Both the position numbers and the translations under genes were made by a program. This document shows, piece after piece, positions 1 to 6,831 of a DNA stretch of 64,000 nt; the first letter of the stretch is position 1; each line of letters starts with the position of its first letter. The stretch spans positions 3,410,001-3,474,000 of the forward strand of contig NZ_JAUSZZ010000001.1 of NCBI RefSeq assembly GCF_030818075.1. The letters run 5' to 3'. Below the pieces are notes generated by a model. It was given only the letters and a program-made list of their open reading frames with translations. It ran no database searches and had not been told where the DNA came from. This DNA comes from Microbacterium proteolyticum (GTDB taxonomy: Bacteria; Actinomycetota; Actinomycetes; Actinomycetales; Microbacteriaceae).

Positions 1-327
1 GTCTACACGAACAAGGACTACGACCTCAGCTTCGTGCGCCACGTCGAAGCCCGCGACTTCGGCAACTGGGCGGACCCCACGTATTACTTCGGGTACGACA
101 ACCCCGAGGTGCAGAGCCTGTACGCGCAGGCGCTCGCCACGACCGACGAGCAGCAGTCCGCCGACCTGCTCGCCGAGGCCGCGCGCATCGTCAGCGATCA
201 GGATGCCGCCGACTGGCTGTTCCTCTCCACCCCGCTGACCGCGGTGGGCTCGAACGTGGCGAACTTCCCGAAGAACTCGCTCAACGTGCGCCTGCCCCTG
301 GCGGGCGTGACGGTCTCGTCGGAGTGA
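1..327 (+). CDS. ABC transporter substrate-binding protein, family 5 (C-terminal end only)
   Basis: Only the last 108 codons lie in the window; the start is off the left edge. The visible part has the look of the C-terminal lobe of dipeptide/oligopeptide-binding lipoproteins (SBP family 5): a FGNWADPTYYFGYDNPE-like stretch followed by a helix rich in Ala/Asp and a closing segment ending VTVSSE. Its stop codon overlaps the GTG start of a DppB-type permease by four bases (GTGA), so [11 protein letters not shown] is probably coupled. The protein would sit outside the membrane and deliver peptides to the permease pair. Assignment rests mainly on the downstream transporter genes. Confidence 0.8.
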   Translation, partial: VYTNKDYDLSFVRHVEARDFGNWADPTYYFGYDNPEVQSLYAQALATTDEQQSADLLAEAARIVSDQDAADWLFLSTPLTAVGSNVANFPKNSLNVRLPLAGVTVSSE

Positions 328-1274
328 TCCGCTACGCGCTGACACGGCTGGGCCTGCTCGTGCTGGGCCTGGCCGTGGCCAGCGTGCTGATCTTCGTCTC
401 GCTGCGCGTCCTCCCCGGCGACGTCGCGCAGCTCATCGCGGGCGGCGAAGCGACTCCCGAGCAGATCACCGCCGTGCGCGCGAGTCTCGGTCTCGACGCA
501 CCGCTGTGGGCGCAGTACGCGGACTGGATCGGCGGCGTGCCGCGCGGCGACCTGGGCACCTCCCTCATCACCGGCACCCCGGTGACGACGGAGCTGGCCG
601 ACAAGGCACGGGTGACCGTTCCCCTCGCGGCCCTGTCACTCACGGTGGCGCTGATCGTCGGCATCCCGTTCGGGGTGCTGTCGGCTCTCGGTCGCCGCCG
701 TGCGGCCGGCACCGCGATGAGCGTCGTCGCGCAGGCGCTGGCCGCCGTCCCCGTGGTCTGGGCCGGTCTCATGCTCGTCGTGGTGTTCTCGGTGTGGCTG
801 GGTTGGCTCCCGCCGCAGGGTTTCCCACGGGCCGGATGGAGCGACCCCGGCGCGGCGCTGCGCGCGCTGATCCTGCCCGCACTGACCATCGGCGTGATCG
901 AGGGCGCGATGCTCCTGCGCTTCGTGCGCAGTGCCACGTTGCAGGCAGTCGGGCAGGACTACGTGCGCACGGCCGCCGCGAAGGGCTTGACGCGCACGCG
1001 CGCTCTCCTCAGCCACGGCCTGCCGAACGTGGGCCTCTCGGTCATCACCGTCCTCGGGCTCCAGATCGCCGGGATCATCGTGGGGGCCGTGGTCATCGAG
1101 CAGCTGTTCACCCTCCCCGGTATCGGCCGCATGCTCGTCGGCGATGTCGCCTCCCGCGATCTGCCCAAGGTGCAGGGGGAGCTGCTCGCGCTGACCGGAA
1201 TCGTGCTCATCGTGGGCTTCCTCGTCGATCTCGTGCACCGGCTCCTCGACCCTCGCCAGCGGGAGGTCGCATGA
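324..1274 (+). CDS. ABC transporter permease, DppB/OppB type
   Basis: A 316-residue integral membrane protein with about six hydrophobic segments. The first lies at residues 8-30, where family members carry the N-terminal TM segment, followed by a periplasmic loop beginning RVLPGDVAQ. A cytoplasmic EAA-like loop (DYVRTAAAKGLTRTRALLSH, about residues 213-232) is the contact site for the ATPases. Length and order match DppB. The GTG start overlaps the binding-protein stop by 4 bp, and the stop overlaps the next permease by 4 bp. It forms one half of the channel of a peptide (or nickel/oligosaccharide-like) importer; the substrate cannot be read from the permease alone. Confidence 0.93.
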   Translation: MIRYALTRLGLLVLGLAVASVLIFVSLRVLPGDVAQLIAGGEATPEQITAVRASLGLDAPLWAQYADWIGGVPRGDLGTSLITGTPVTTELADKARVTVPLAALSLTVALIVGIPFGVLSALGRRRAAGTAMSVVAQALAAVPVVWAGLMLVVVFSVWLGWLPPQGFPRAGWSDPGAALRALILPALTIGVIEGAMLLRFVRSATLQAVGQDYVRTAAAKGLTRTRALLSHGLPNVGLSVITVLGLQIAGIIVGAVVIEQLFTLPGIGRMLVGDVASRDLPKVQGELLALTGIVLIVGFLVDLVHRLLDPRQREVA

Positions 1275-2140
1275 AAACCGCGACGCGTCTGTGGAGTCTG
1301 GGCACCGGCCGGTTCGGCATCCTGATCGTCGCTCTCGTTGCGCTCACAGCCGTCGTCTCGCTGTTCTGGACCCCCTTCGACCCGGCGGCCGTCGACGCTC
1401 GCGCGCGCTGGAGCGCCCCCTCGTGGCCGCACGTGCTGGGCACCGACGACAGCGGCCGCGACATCGCCAGCCTGCTCATGGCGGGAGCGCGCACGACGCT
1501 CCTCGTCGCCGTCGGCGCCGGTGTGGTCGCGTCGGTCCTGGGCCTCACCCTCGCGGCGCTCGGATCGCTCACCGCCCGGTGGATACGCGAGAGCATCGCC
1601 GTTCTCGTCGACATCCTGATCGCCTTCCCCGTGCTCATCATCGCCATGATGATCTCGGCGGTGTGGGGCGGTTCGCTGGCGGTGGTGATCTGGGCCGTCG
1701 GCATCGGCTTCGGCGTCAACATCGCACGCGTCACGCGCCCGGAGCTGCGCCGCGTCCTGCACAGCGACTACGTCCTCGCCGGACGCGCCAGCGGCCTGAC
1801 GACAGGGCAGAACCTCACCCGGCACCTTCTCCCCAACGTCGCACCGGTCTTCATCGTGCAGCTGTCATGGGGCATGGCGGTGGCGGTGCTGGCCGAGGCG
1901 GGGCTGTCGTACCTCGGCTTCGGCGCCCCGGTGACCCAGCCCTCGTGGGGCGTCCTGCTGAGCGACCTGCAGGGCTACATCGCCGTGCATCCGCTCACGG
2001 TTGTGTGGCCGGGCCTGGCGATCACCCTCACCGTTCTCGGACTCAACCTGCTCGGCGACGCGCTGCGGGAGGCGGCCGATCCGACGCTGTCCGAACGGTC
2101 CCCCTCCGCTCGCACGCACGTCCCGGGGGTGGTCGCATGA
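1271..2140 (+). CDS. ABC transporter permease, DppC/OppC type
   Basis: A 289-residue permease, the second half of the peptide transporter channel. The N-terminal TM segment (residues about 13-35) is followed by the family-typical motif HVLGTDDSGRDIASLLMAGA, then four or five further TM helices. An EAA-like loop containing DYVLAGRASGL lies near residue 175. The ATG at 1271 is the start because it overlaps the previous gene by four bases (ATGA) and gives the usual length; the reading frame is open further upstream but has no signal there. The stop overlaps the following ATPase gene by 4 bp. Confidence 0.93.
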   Translation: MKTATRLWSLGTGRFGILIVALVALTAVVSLFWTPFDPAAVDARARWSAPSWPHVLGTDDSGRDIASLLMAGARTTLLVAVGAGVVASVLGLTLAALGSLTARWIRESIAVLVDILIAFPVLIIAMMISAVWGGSLAVVIWAVGIGFGVNIARVTRPELRRVLHSDYVLAGRASGLTTGQNLTRHLLPNVAPVFIVQLSWGMAVAVLAEAGLSYLGFGAPVTQPSWGVLLSDLQGYIAVHPLTVVWPGLAITLTVLGLNLLGDALREAADPTLSERSPSARTHVPGVVA

Positions 2141-3027
2141 GCCTCGAGGTGACCGACCTGCGCGTCGAGATCGGCGGACGCCCCGCCGTCGACGGCATCT
2201 CGTTCTCCGTGCCCGACGGCGCGCGCGTCGGGCTCATCGGGGAATCCGGTTCGGGGAAGTCCCTCACGGCCCTCGCCATCCTCGGCCTTCTGCCCGACGG
2301 CGCGCGGGCGACCGGCAGCGTCCGATGGAACGGTCGCGAGATCCTCGGGCTCCCCGATCGGGAGCTCGCGCGCCTCCGAGGCGAGGACATCGGGATGGTG
2401 TTCCAGGAGCCACGCACGGCCTTGAATCCGATCCGCACGGTGGGCCGTCAGATCGGCGAGTCGGTGCGCATCCACGAGGGCGTCTCGCGCCGCGAGGCGA
2501 TGCGCCGGGCCGTCGCCGAGGCCGAGCGCGTCGCGCTCCCCGACCCCGAGCGGATCGTCTCGCGCTACCCGCACCAGCTCTCGGGCGGGCAGCGTCAGCG
2601 CGTCGCGATCGCGATGGCCCTGGCGTGCCGTCCGCGCCTGCTCATCGCCGACGAGCCGACGACCGCCCTCGATGTGACCGTCCAGGCCGGCGTCCTCGCA
2701 CTGCTTCGCGCTCTGGTCCAGGATGCCGGCATGTCCCTCGTCTTCATCACCCACGACCTCGCGGTGCTCGCGCAGGTGGCCACCCACGCGGTGGTGCTGG
2801 AGCACGGCCGGATCGTCGAGCAGGGCGAGGTCGCCGCGCTCCTGCGCGCGCCGTCGTCGCCGGTCACCCGGGCACTGCTGCGCGACGCGACGGCGACGCT
2901 CTGGCATCCCGAACGGACCGGGGATGCCGCGCCGGTCGACGACGCGCGCGACGCGGTGTCGGAGCGCACCACGCCGTCGGCGGGCGACGCCGCCCCCGGG
3001 AACCCGACCGAGGAGCGGATGTCGTGA
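2137..3027 (+). CDS. ABC transporter ATP-binding protein, DppD/OppD type
   Basis: A 296-residue cytoplasmic ATPase. Visible motifs in order: Walker A GESGSGKS (about residues 34-41), Q-loop [12 protein letters not shown], signature [16 protein letters not shown], Walker [13 protein letters not shown], and a switch His in FITHDLAV. After about residue 255 there is an extended tail ([17 protein letters not shown]) where OppD/DppD proteins often carry an iron-sulfur or oligopeptide-specific C-terminal region; here that tail is short and low-complexity. ATG at 2137 overlaps the previous stop. It pairs with the next ATPase to power the transporter. Confidence 0.93.
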   Translation: MSLEVTDLRVEIGGRPAVDGISFSVPDGARVGLIGESGSGKSLTALAILGLLPDGARATGSVRWNGREILGLPDRELARLRGEDIGMVFQEPRTALNPIRTVGRQIGESVRIHEGVSRREAMRRAVAEAERVALPDPERIVSRYPHQLSGGQRQRVAIAMALACRPRLLIADEPTTALDVTVQAGVLALLRALVQDAGMSLVFITHDLAVLAQVATHAVVLEHGRIVEQGEVAALLRAPSSPVTRALLRDATATLWHPERTGDAAPVDDARDAVSERTTPSAGDAAPGNPTEERMS

Positions 3028-3815
3028 CCGAGACGCTCATCCGAGCGCGCGGGCTCTCCCGCGACTACCCGGCGCCCCGATCGAGGGGTTTCGGTCGAGC
3101 CGAGCGCACGCCGGCTCTCGCCGACGCCGATCTGTCGGTGCTCGCCGGCTCCGCGGTCGGCATCATCGGAGAGTCGGGCTCGGGCAAATCGACCCTCGTG
3201 CGCCTGCTGCTCGGCCTCGACGCGCCCTCCGCCGGCACGGTCGAGGTCGAGGGACGCACCGTGGACGCACGCGGCTCGGCGCGTTCTTTGCACTGGCTCC
3301 GCCGGGCGACCGGCGTCGTGTTCCAAGACCCGTACTCCTCGCTCGACCCGCGCATGAACGTGGGGCGCATCGTGGGGGAACCCCTGTGGGCGCTGGGCAT
3401 CGAAGGCGACCGCCGGGCGCGTGTGCGCGAGGTGCTGGAGCAGGTCGGGCTCGAAGCGGGAATGGCCGCGCGCTTCCCGCACGAATTCTCGGGCGGGCAG
3501 CGCCAGCGCATCGCGCTGGCGCGGGCCATCGTGCACCGTCCGCGCATCCTCGTCGGCGATGAGCCCCTGTCGGCCCTGGATGTCACCGTGCGGGCGCAGA
3601 TCCTGCGCCTGCTCGCCGGTCTCCGCGCCGACGACGGACTGACCCTCGTGCTCGTCTCGCACGACATCGGGGTGGTGCAGAACGTGTGCGACCAGGTCGT
3701 CGTCATGAAGGACGGCCGCATCGTGGAGCAGGGCCCCACCGAGAAGGTGCTGCTGCAGCCCCAGGCGGCCTACACGCGCCGCCTGCTGGCATCCATTCCG
3801 ACGCTGCCGGGCTGA
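3024..3815 (+). CDS. ABC transporter ATP-binding protein, DppF/OppF type
   Basis: A 263-residue ATPase and last gene of the peptide-transporter operon. Motifs: Walker [11 protein letters not shown]-loop [17 protein letters not shown] (the SLDPRM stretch is typical of the F-type subunit), signature [16 protein letters not shown], Walker [13 protein letters not shown] (Gly replaces the more usual Ala before DEP), and switch His in LVSHDIGVV. The GTG start at 3024 overlaps the preceding stop by four bases. The C-terminus [10 protein letters not shown] resembles the DppF ending. The operon ends here; no strong hairpin follows within the next 100 bases. Confidence 0.93.
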   Translation: MTETLIRARGLSRDYPAPRSRGFGRAERTPALADADLSVLAGSAVGIIGESGSGKSTLVRLLLGLDAPSAGTVEVEGRTVDARGSARSLHWLRRATGVVFQDPYSSLDPRMNVGRIVGEPLWALGIEGDRRARVREVLEQVGLEAGMAARFPHEFSGGQRQRIALARAIVHRPRILVGDEPLSALDVTVRAQILRLLAGLRADDGLTLVLVSHDIGVVQNVCDQVVVMKDGRIVEQGPTEKVLLQPQAAYTRRLLASIPTLPG

Positions 3816-3998
3816 ACGGGGATCTCTCGCGCCCGCCGCACGGTCCTCTTGCACATTTCAGGCGGTCCGCGACGGTCTGATGCGCTGTCGTGACACCGCG
3901 CCCGGTGCCGACGTCGGCCGAGCACCTGTCCTCCACTAGCCACCGAGAGACGAAGACCCCGCCGACGCCGAGGCTTCCTGGCCGGGAACGGACGATGG

Positions 3999-4265
3999 GT
4001 GGTCGGTATCCCGCTTGTGCTCGTGACCGTTGGTGGGGCCATCCGGTACAGCCGGCGGAGAGCGCGTCGAGAGGGAGACGAGGCGATTGCTCGGGCGGCG
4101 GAGTACGACGCAAACGAGCGTGGGCAGGCTGACGAACGAGCTGATGCGGAAGGTCCGGGACTCGCCGACGGAAAGTGCTGTGGTCGCGTGCGGTCTCCGG
4201 GAGCTGTACTCGGACGGGAGTGCGGTGCGGAACCGATCGGTTCCGCACCACGTCAAGGGCGCTGA
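3999..4265 (+). CDS. Doubtful small single-TM protein
   Basis: An open frame of 88 codons beginning with GTG at 3999. The predicted product starts with a hydrophobic segment (VGIPLVLVTVGGAI) followed by an Arg-rich stop-transfer region (SRRRARRE) and a charged, hydrophilic tail. That is a plausible inner-membrane microprotein layout with a cytoplasmic tail. Against it: there is no clear ribosome-binding site, overlapping frames are also open, and the last third runs through the palindromic repeat at 4224-4249. I do not recognise a family; it may be the remnant of a longer gene. Confidence 0.2.
   Translation: MVGIPLVLVTVGGAIRYSRRRARREGDEAIARAAEYDANERGQADERADAEGPGLADGKCCGRVRSPGAVLGRECGAEPIGSAPRQGR
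4224..4249. repeat. GATC-centred palindromic repeat, copy 1
   Basis: A perfect 26-bp palindrome with core GGAACCGATCGGTTCC and arms extended by GGTGC and GCACC. It lies downstream of the first TetR gene (42 bp past its stop on the minus strand). It belongs with related copies at 5313-5338, 6454-6483 and 8222-8247. As RNA it would fold into a compact hairpin on either strand, so it may act as a terminator or mRNA stabiliser; a DNA-binding site is equally possible. Confidence 0.75.
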
Positions 4266-4290
4266 CCGTGACGCCGGCCGGAATCCTGAG

Positions 4291-4848
4291 TCAGTGGGAG
4301 ACCTCCACGACGCGTGCGTAGACCGCGAGGAGGTTCGCCGGTGTCGCGTCGGTGGTGAGTGACCCGATCGCCCCTTGCGCGTCGAGCGAGGCGAGCCCGT
4401 GTGCGAGTGCCCAGCTGATCACCGTCAGCGCCGTCGGGTTCCCCTCCTCCGCCCCGCCAGTGGCCGCGATGAGCGCGCGCAGCGAAGCCTGTCGAGCGGC
4501 GATGAGGTCGGGGGCGGTTTCGTCGACCTCGTCCGGGCGGAACATCAGGTCGTAGAGGGCCGGGTTCCGCTGCGCGAACGCCACGTACCGCGTTCCGAGT
4601 TCCGCGAGAGCGGAAGTGTCCTCCGGCACAGGGGCGTCGAGCTCGGCTGCGAGCTGGGCAAATCCCTCGGCGGCGACGGCCGACAGCATGCCGGCCCGGT
4701 CGCCGAAGCTGTACGCGGGTGCTGCGTGCGACACTCCGGCACGGCGCGCCACCGCGCGCAGACTCACGCGCCCGCGACCGTGCTCATCCAGCTCTGCGCG
4801 CGCGGCGGCAACGAGTCGGGCGCGCAGATCGTCTCGAGAAGACTCCAT
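4291..4848 (-). CDS. TetR/AcrR family transcriptional regulator
   Basis: A 185-residue repressor-type protein. Residues about 8-55 form the TetR N-terminal helix-turn-helix (VSLRAVARRAGVSHAAPAYSF is the recognition region, with Asp-Arg-Ala-Gly following). The remainder is all-helical with a LYDLMFRP motif near residue 100, as in the WHG/TetR_C_33-type ligand domain. ATG at 4848 is the start. The divergent neighbour is a 77-residue membrane protein, and the 83-bp gap carries two copies of the dyad TTGACACTGTCAA, which are the likely operators for autorepression and control of the neighbour. The inducing ligand is unknown. Confidence 0.9.
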   Translation of the reverse strand: MESSRDDLRARLVAAARAELDEHGRGRVSLRAVARRAGVSHAAPAYSFGDRAGMLSAVAAEGFAQLAAELDAPVPEDTSALAELGTRYVAFAQRNPALYDLMFRPDEVDETAPDLIAARQASLRALIAATGGAEEGNPTALTVISWALAHGLASLDAQGAIGSLTTDATPANLLAVYARVVEVSH

Positions 4849-4870
4849 GTGAGAATTCTCGGACGCGGGG

Positions 4871-4883
4871 TTGACACTGTCAA
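4871..4883. promoter_or_regulatory. Probable TetR operator, site 1 (TTGACACTGTCAA)
   Basis: A 13-bp perfect dyad (TTGACA-C-TGTCAA) between the divergent TetR and small membrane protein genes. The same 13 bases recur at 4903-4915. Each half contains a TTGACA -35-like hexamer, so a bound repressor would directly cover promoter elements of both directions. The link to the adjacent TetR is inferred from position. Confidence 0.75.
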
Positions 4884-4902
4884 GTCAACGCGTGACGATG
4901 AC

Positions 4903-4915
4903 TTGACACTGTCAA
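4903..4915. promoter_or_regulatory. Probable TetR operator, site 2 (TTGACACTGTCAA)
   Basis: An exact second copy of the 13-bp dyad, spaced 32 bp centre to centre from site 1. That is about three helical turns, so two repressor dimers would sit on the same DNA face. It ends 16 bp before the GTG start of the membrane-protein gene. Confidence 0.75.
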
Positions 4916-4931
4916 TCAGATCGGAGTTCTC

Positions 4932-5165
4932 GTGACCTCTCTACCTCGCCCGACCACTCGACGCTCACTTTCGCGCTGGATCCACCTCGTCGCCGGCGCG
5001 CTCATCGGTACGTTCATCTACGCACCCGCGCACGTCGGCGAACCGCTCCGCTTGCTGCTGCAGACGGTCGTCATCCCCGCGATCGTGATCACCGGCATCT
5101 ACCTGTGGAAACGGGCCGCCATCCACCGACGCCTGCGCGCCCTCCGCCGCCGCGCCCGCGATTGA
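4932..5165 (+). CDS. Small membrane protein, divergent from TetR
   Basis: A 77-residue protein with two hydrophobic segments (about residues 16-30 and 43-60, the second VVIPAIVITGIYLW) and a strongly basic C-terminus (KRAAIHRRLRALRRRARD). The GTG start is supported by GGAG five bases upstream. It is transcribed away from the TetR gene under the twin TTGACACTGTCAA dyads and is therefore the probable regulatory target. No family function is known to me. A role as an efflux accessory or stress-membrane protein would be conventional for a TetR partner, but nothing in the sequence proves it. Confidence 0.75.
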   Translation: MTSLPRPTTRRSLSRWIHLVAGALIGTFIYAPAHVGEPLRLLLQTVVIPAIVITGIYLWKRAAIHRRLRALRRRARD

Positions 5166-5312
5166 GCGGAGGCCTTCGGGTTTCACTCCTGTGTCCACGC
5201 CCTGTGCGTCATCACTTCGAACTCGTGGATGAGCGAGACTTCGACACCCCCCTCGCGGCGTGCACCACTGGCATCCATCATCGCCTCGGCGACTGATCGC
5301 GATGCTGCACTC

Positions 5313-5338
5313 GATGTAAAACCAATCGGTGTCCCACC
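5313..5338. repeat. GATC-centred palindromic repeat, degenerate copy 2
   Basis: A degenerate relative of the palindrome at 4224-4249 and its siblings: AAACCAATCGGTGT is followed by CCCACC, which matches the right flank of copies 3 and 4. It sits 25 bp past the 3' end of the second TetR gene, in the convergent gap after the small membrane protein. The central GATC has become AATC, so perfect symmetry is lost. Confidence 0.45.
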
Positions 5339-5362
5339 AGTCGCCAGAGTCACTTTCAGGCA

Positions 5363-5929
5363 CTACAGCGCGTCTATCAGCCGATCGAGCGCGCGGTGTA
5401 CCGAAGCGCGAGCGTCGGCGTTCTCGGGTGTTTCGATGAGCCAGAGAACGCCCTCGTTCATAGCCCCAGAGAGGAGGCGTGTGAGCGCGAGGGCGTCGCC
5501 GTCCGTAACCTCCTGCACGGCCTCCTGAAGCTCCTTCATCGACGTCGAAGCGTCGAGAGCGCGCCACGTCGACCAGCCCAAAACGGCAGGCCCCTCAACG
5601 AGCAAGATGCGCGCCGCGGCGTCACCAGTGATGGCGTCGACGAAGGCGTGACAGCCTGCCCGCAGAGCGGCGCGAGGATCCGCGGACTGCGTGCTGGCCC
5701 GCGCGACGATAGCGGCAGCCACTCTCTCGTGACCGGCTCGCACGACCGCTTGGAACAGGCCGAGCTTGTCTGAGAAGTGGTGGTGCACGGCTCCGCGGGT
5801 GACCCCCGCGGCCCCGGCGATCTGGCCCACCGACGCCCTCTGGTAACCCGCCTCCGCGAACGCATCAGTGGCGGCGCGGAGGATGGAGTCGGCTGTCAGA
5901 GCGGCATCAGCGGCGGAGGCACGGGGCAC
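5363..5929 (-). CDS. TetR/AcrR family transcriptional regulator (divergent from VOC protein)
   Basis: A 188-residue regulator with an N-terminal TetR helix-turn-helix: SVGQIAGAAGVTRGAVHHHF is an almost canonical recognition region, followed by DKLGLFQAVV. The helical C-terminal domain resembles TetR_C-type repressors of small efflux or detoxification genes. The frame is open to an ATG at 5950, but I prefer the GTG at 5929. The sequence AAAGGA seven bases before it is a good ribosome-binding site, and the mirror-image arm supplies the same AAAGGA to the divergent gene at 6001. From the upstream ATG the protein would be 195 residues and would translate through half the operator. Confidence 0.9.
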   Translation of the reverse strand: MPRASAADAALTADSILRAATDAFAEAGYQRASVGQIAGAAGVTRGAVHHHFSDKLGLFQAVVRAGHERVAAAIVARASTQSADPRAALRAGCHAFVDAITGDAAARILLVEGPAVLGWSTWRALDASTSMKELQEAVQEVTDGDALALTRLLSGAMNEGVLWLIETPENADARASVHRALDRLIDAL

Positions 5930-5937
5930 GACGTCTT

Positions 5938-5990
5938 CCTTTACGTACATACTGCATGTATGGTCTATACATACTCATTGTACGTAAAGG
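5938..5990. promoter_or_regulatory. Nested dyad operator with Shine-Dalgarno sequences in both arms
   Basis: Two inverted repeats share one centre at 5964. The outer arms are CCTTTACGTACA (5938-5949) and TGTACGTAAAGG (5979-5990), 12/12 complementary. The inner arms are ATGTAT (5956-5961) and ATACAT (5967-5972). The AAAGG end of each outer arm is the likely ribosome-binding site of the divergent TetR (5929) and VOC (6001) genes. TATACA at 5966-5971 can serve as a -10 box for the rightward gene. The locus is the natural operator of the adjacent TetR. Confidence 0.8.
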
Positions 5991-6000
5991 ACGGATCGCC

Positions 6001-6393
6001 ATGAAGAGCTTTTACCCGGTCGTTCAGGTTGAGAACCCCTCTGAGGTGGCGCAGGTATTCGTCGAGTGCTTCGGTTTCGAGGAGACTTTCGCGACCGATT
6101 GGTATATCAGCCTCCGCAACGGCGTTCACGAGCTCGCGGTCCTCGACGCCACACACGAGACCATCCCCGAGGGATTCCGCTCTGCGTGCCGTGGCGTCCT
6201 GCTCAACATTGAGGTGGACGACGCGAGCGCCCAGTTCTCTCGATTGCGCGTCTCCGGCCTCCCCGTCCGGCTTGCGCTTCGAGACGAGCCATTCGGTCAG
6301 CGACACTTCATCGTGGAAGTCCCGGGTGGCATCCTCGTCGACATCATCGAGGAGATCCCGCCTGCTGCGGAGTTCGCCGCAGCGTTCGCGTAG
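6001..6393 (+). CDS. VOC-fold (glyoxalase/bleomycin-resistance superfamily) protein
   Basis: A 130-residue protein with the paired beta-alpha-beta-beta-beta layout of the VOC superfamily. It starts FYPVVQVENPSEVAQVFVE (first module); the second half includes EPFGQRHFIVEVPGGILVDI, where the final Glu/Asp is the usual metal-ligand position of the family. The start is the ATG at 6001, seven bases after AAAGGACGG. Such proteins bind metals and act as lyases, dioxygenases, or drug/toxin-sequestering proteins; the specific substrate is not readable. It is divergent from, and probably repressed by, the TetR next door, pointing to an inducible detoxification role. Confidence 0.85.
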   Translation: MKSFYPVVQVENPSEVAQVFVECFGFEETFATDWYISLRNGVHELAVLDATHETIPEGFRSACRGVLLNIEVDDASAQFSRLRVSGLPVRLALRDEPFGQRHFIVEVPGGILVDIIEEIPPAAEFAAAFA

Positions 6394-6453
6394 GCGGCCG
6401 CCCTCATATGCAACCGCATTGTGAGGAGGTTTCCGGCGCATTCGGTCCGAGAT

Positions 6454-6483
6454 GGTGCGAAACCGATCGGGTTTGCCCCCACC
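6454..6483. repeat. GATC-centred palindromic repeat, copy 3
   Basis: Core CGAAACCGATCGGGTTTG, an imperfect palindrome with one extra G in the right half. It is flanked by GGTG on the left and GCCCCCACC on the right, in the same orientation as the other copies. It lies 61 bp after the VOC gene stop. Confidence 0.65.
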
Positions 6484-6782
6484 CGCGGACGGACACATTG
6501 AGCCTCCGCCGGTCGAATGAGACCGTGGAGACATGGTCGGCCCTGGCGAAGAATCGAACCCGAGGAACTGGGGCGGTGGGATGAGCCCCGATTTCGATCT
6601 GGAAGCACAGTGCCGTGAGTCATTCTTCATTGGTCGGGACCTCGAAGATTCTCGCTTCATCGGCCACGTCGGCGGCGCGCCCCTCGAGAAAGAAGACATG
6701 GATCCTGCCCGTTTCATCCTGCGGTCGGCTCGCGTTTTGCACCACGACAAGCTCGCCGTCAAGGACGCTGCGGCACGAACAG

Positions 6783-6822
6783 GAACGGCCGGCCGCTTGA
6801 GGTGAGGGCCGGCCGGCCGTTC
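6783..6822 (-). terminator. Terminator hairpin after DUF3500 lipoprotein gene
   Basis: Perfect 12-bp arms GAACGGCCGGCC (6783-6794) and GGCCGGCCGTTC (6811-6822) with a 16-nt loop. The hairpin begins 10 bases beyond the DUF3500 stop codon on the minus strand. There is no long U-tract, as is usual for actinobacterial hairpin terminators. Confidence 0.65.
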
Positions 6823-6831
6823 GAGAGGCGA

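Larger units (their letters stand above)
3816..4290. other. Intergenic region of 475 bp with a palindromic repeat and a doubtful small ORF
   Basis: This spacer separates the peptide transporter operon from the first TetR gene, whose 3' end points into it. It holds the 26-bp palindrome at 4224-4249 and one weak coding candidate (3999-4265). No tRNA, IS end or clear terminator was recognised. Its composition is less strongly GC3-biased than the flanking genes, as expected for non-coding or decayed DNA. Confidence 0.6.
6394..6831. other. Intergenic region of 438 bp with palindromic repeat and terminator
   Basis: This spacer lies between the convergent VOC and DUF3500 genes. It holds repeat copy 3 (6454-6483) and the hairpin at 6783-6822. 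On the minus strand about 50 codons ending at 6620 (VVVQNASRPQDETGRIHVFF and onward) have gene-like third-position GC but no start codon or family match, so they could be a fragment of a lost gene. Nothing else was recognised. Confidence 0.5.

Noticed and set aside
6548-6572. GGGTTCGATTC-like string on the minus strand resembling a tRNA T-arm
   Set aside because: The flanking bases cannot pair as a T-stem (TCGGG versus CTTCG), and no anticodon or D arm could be folded around it.
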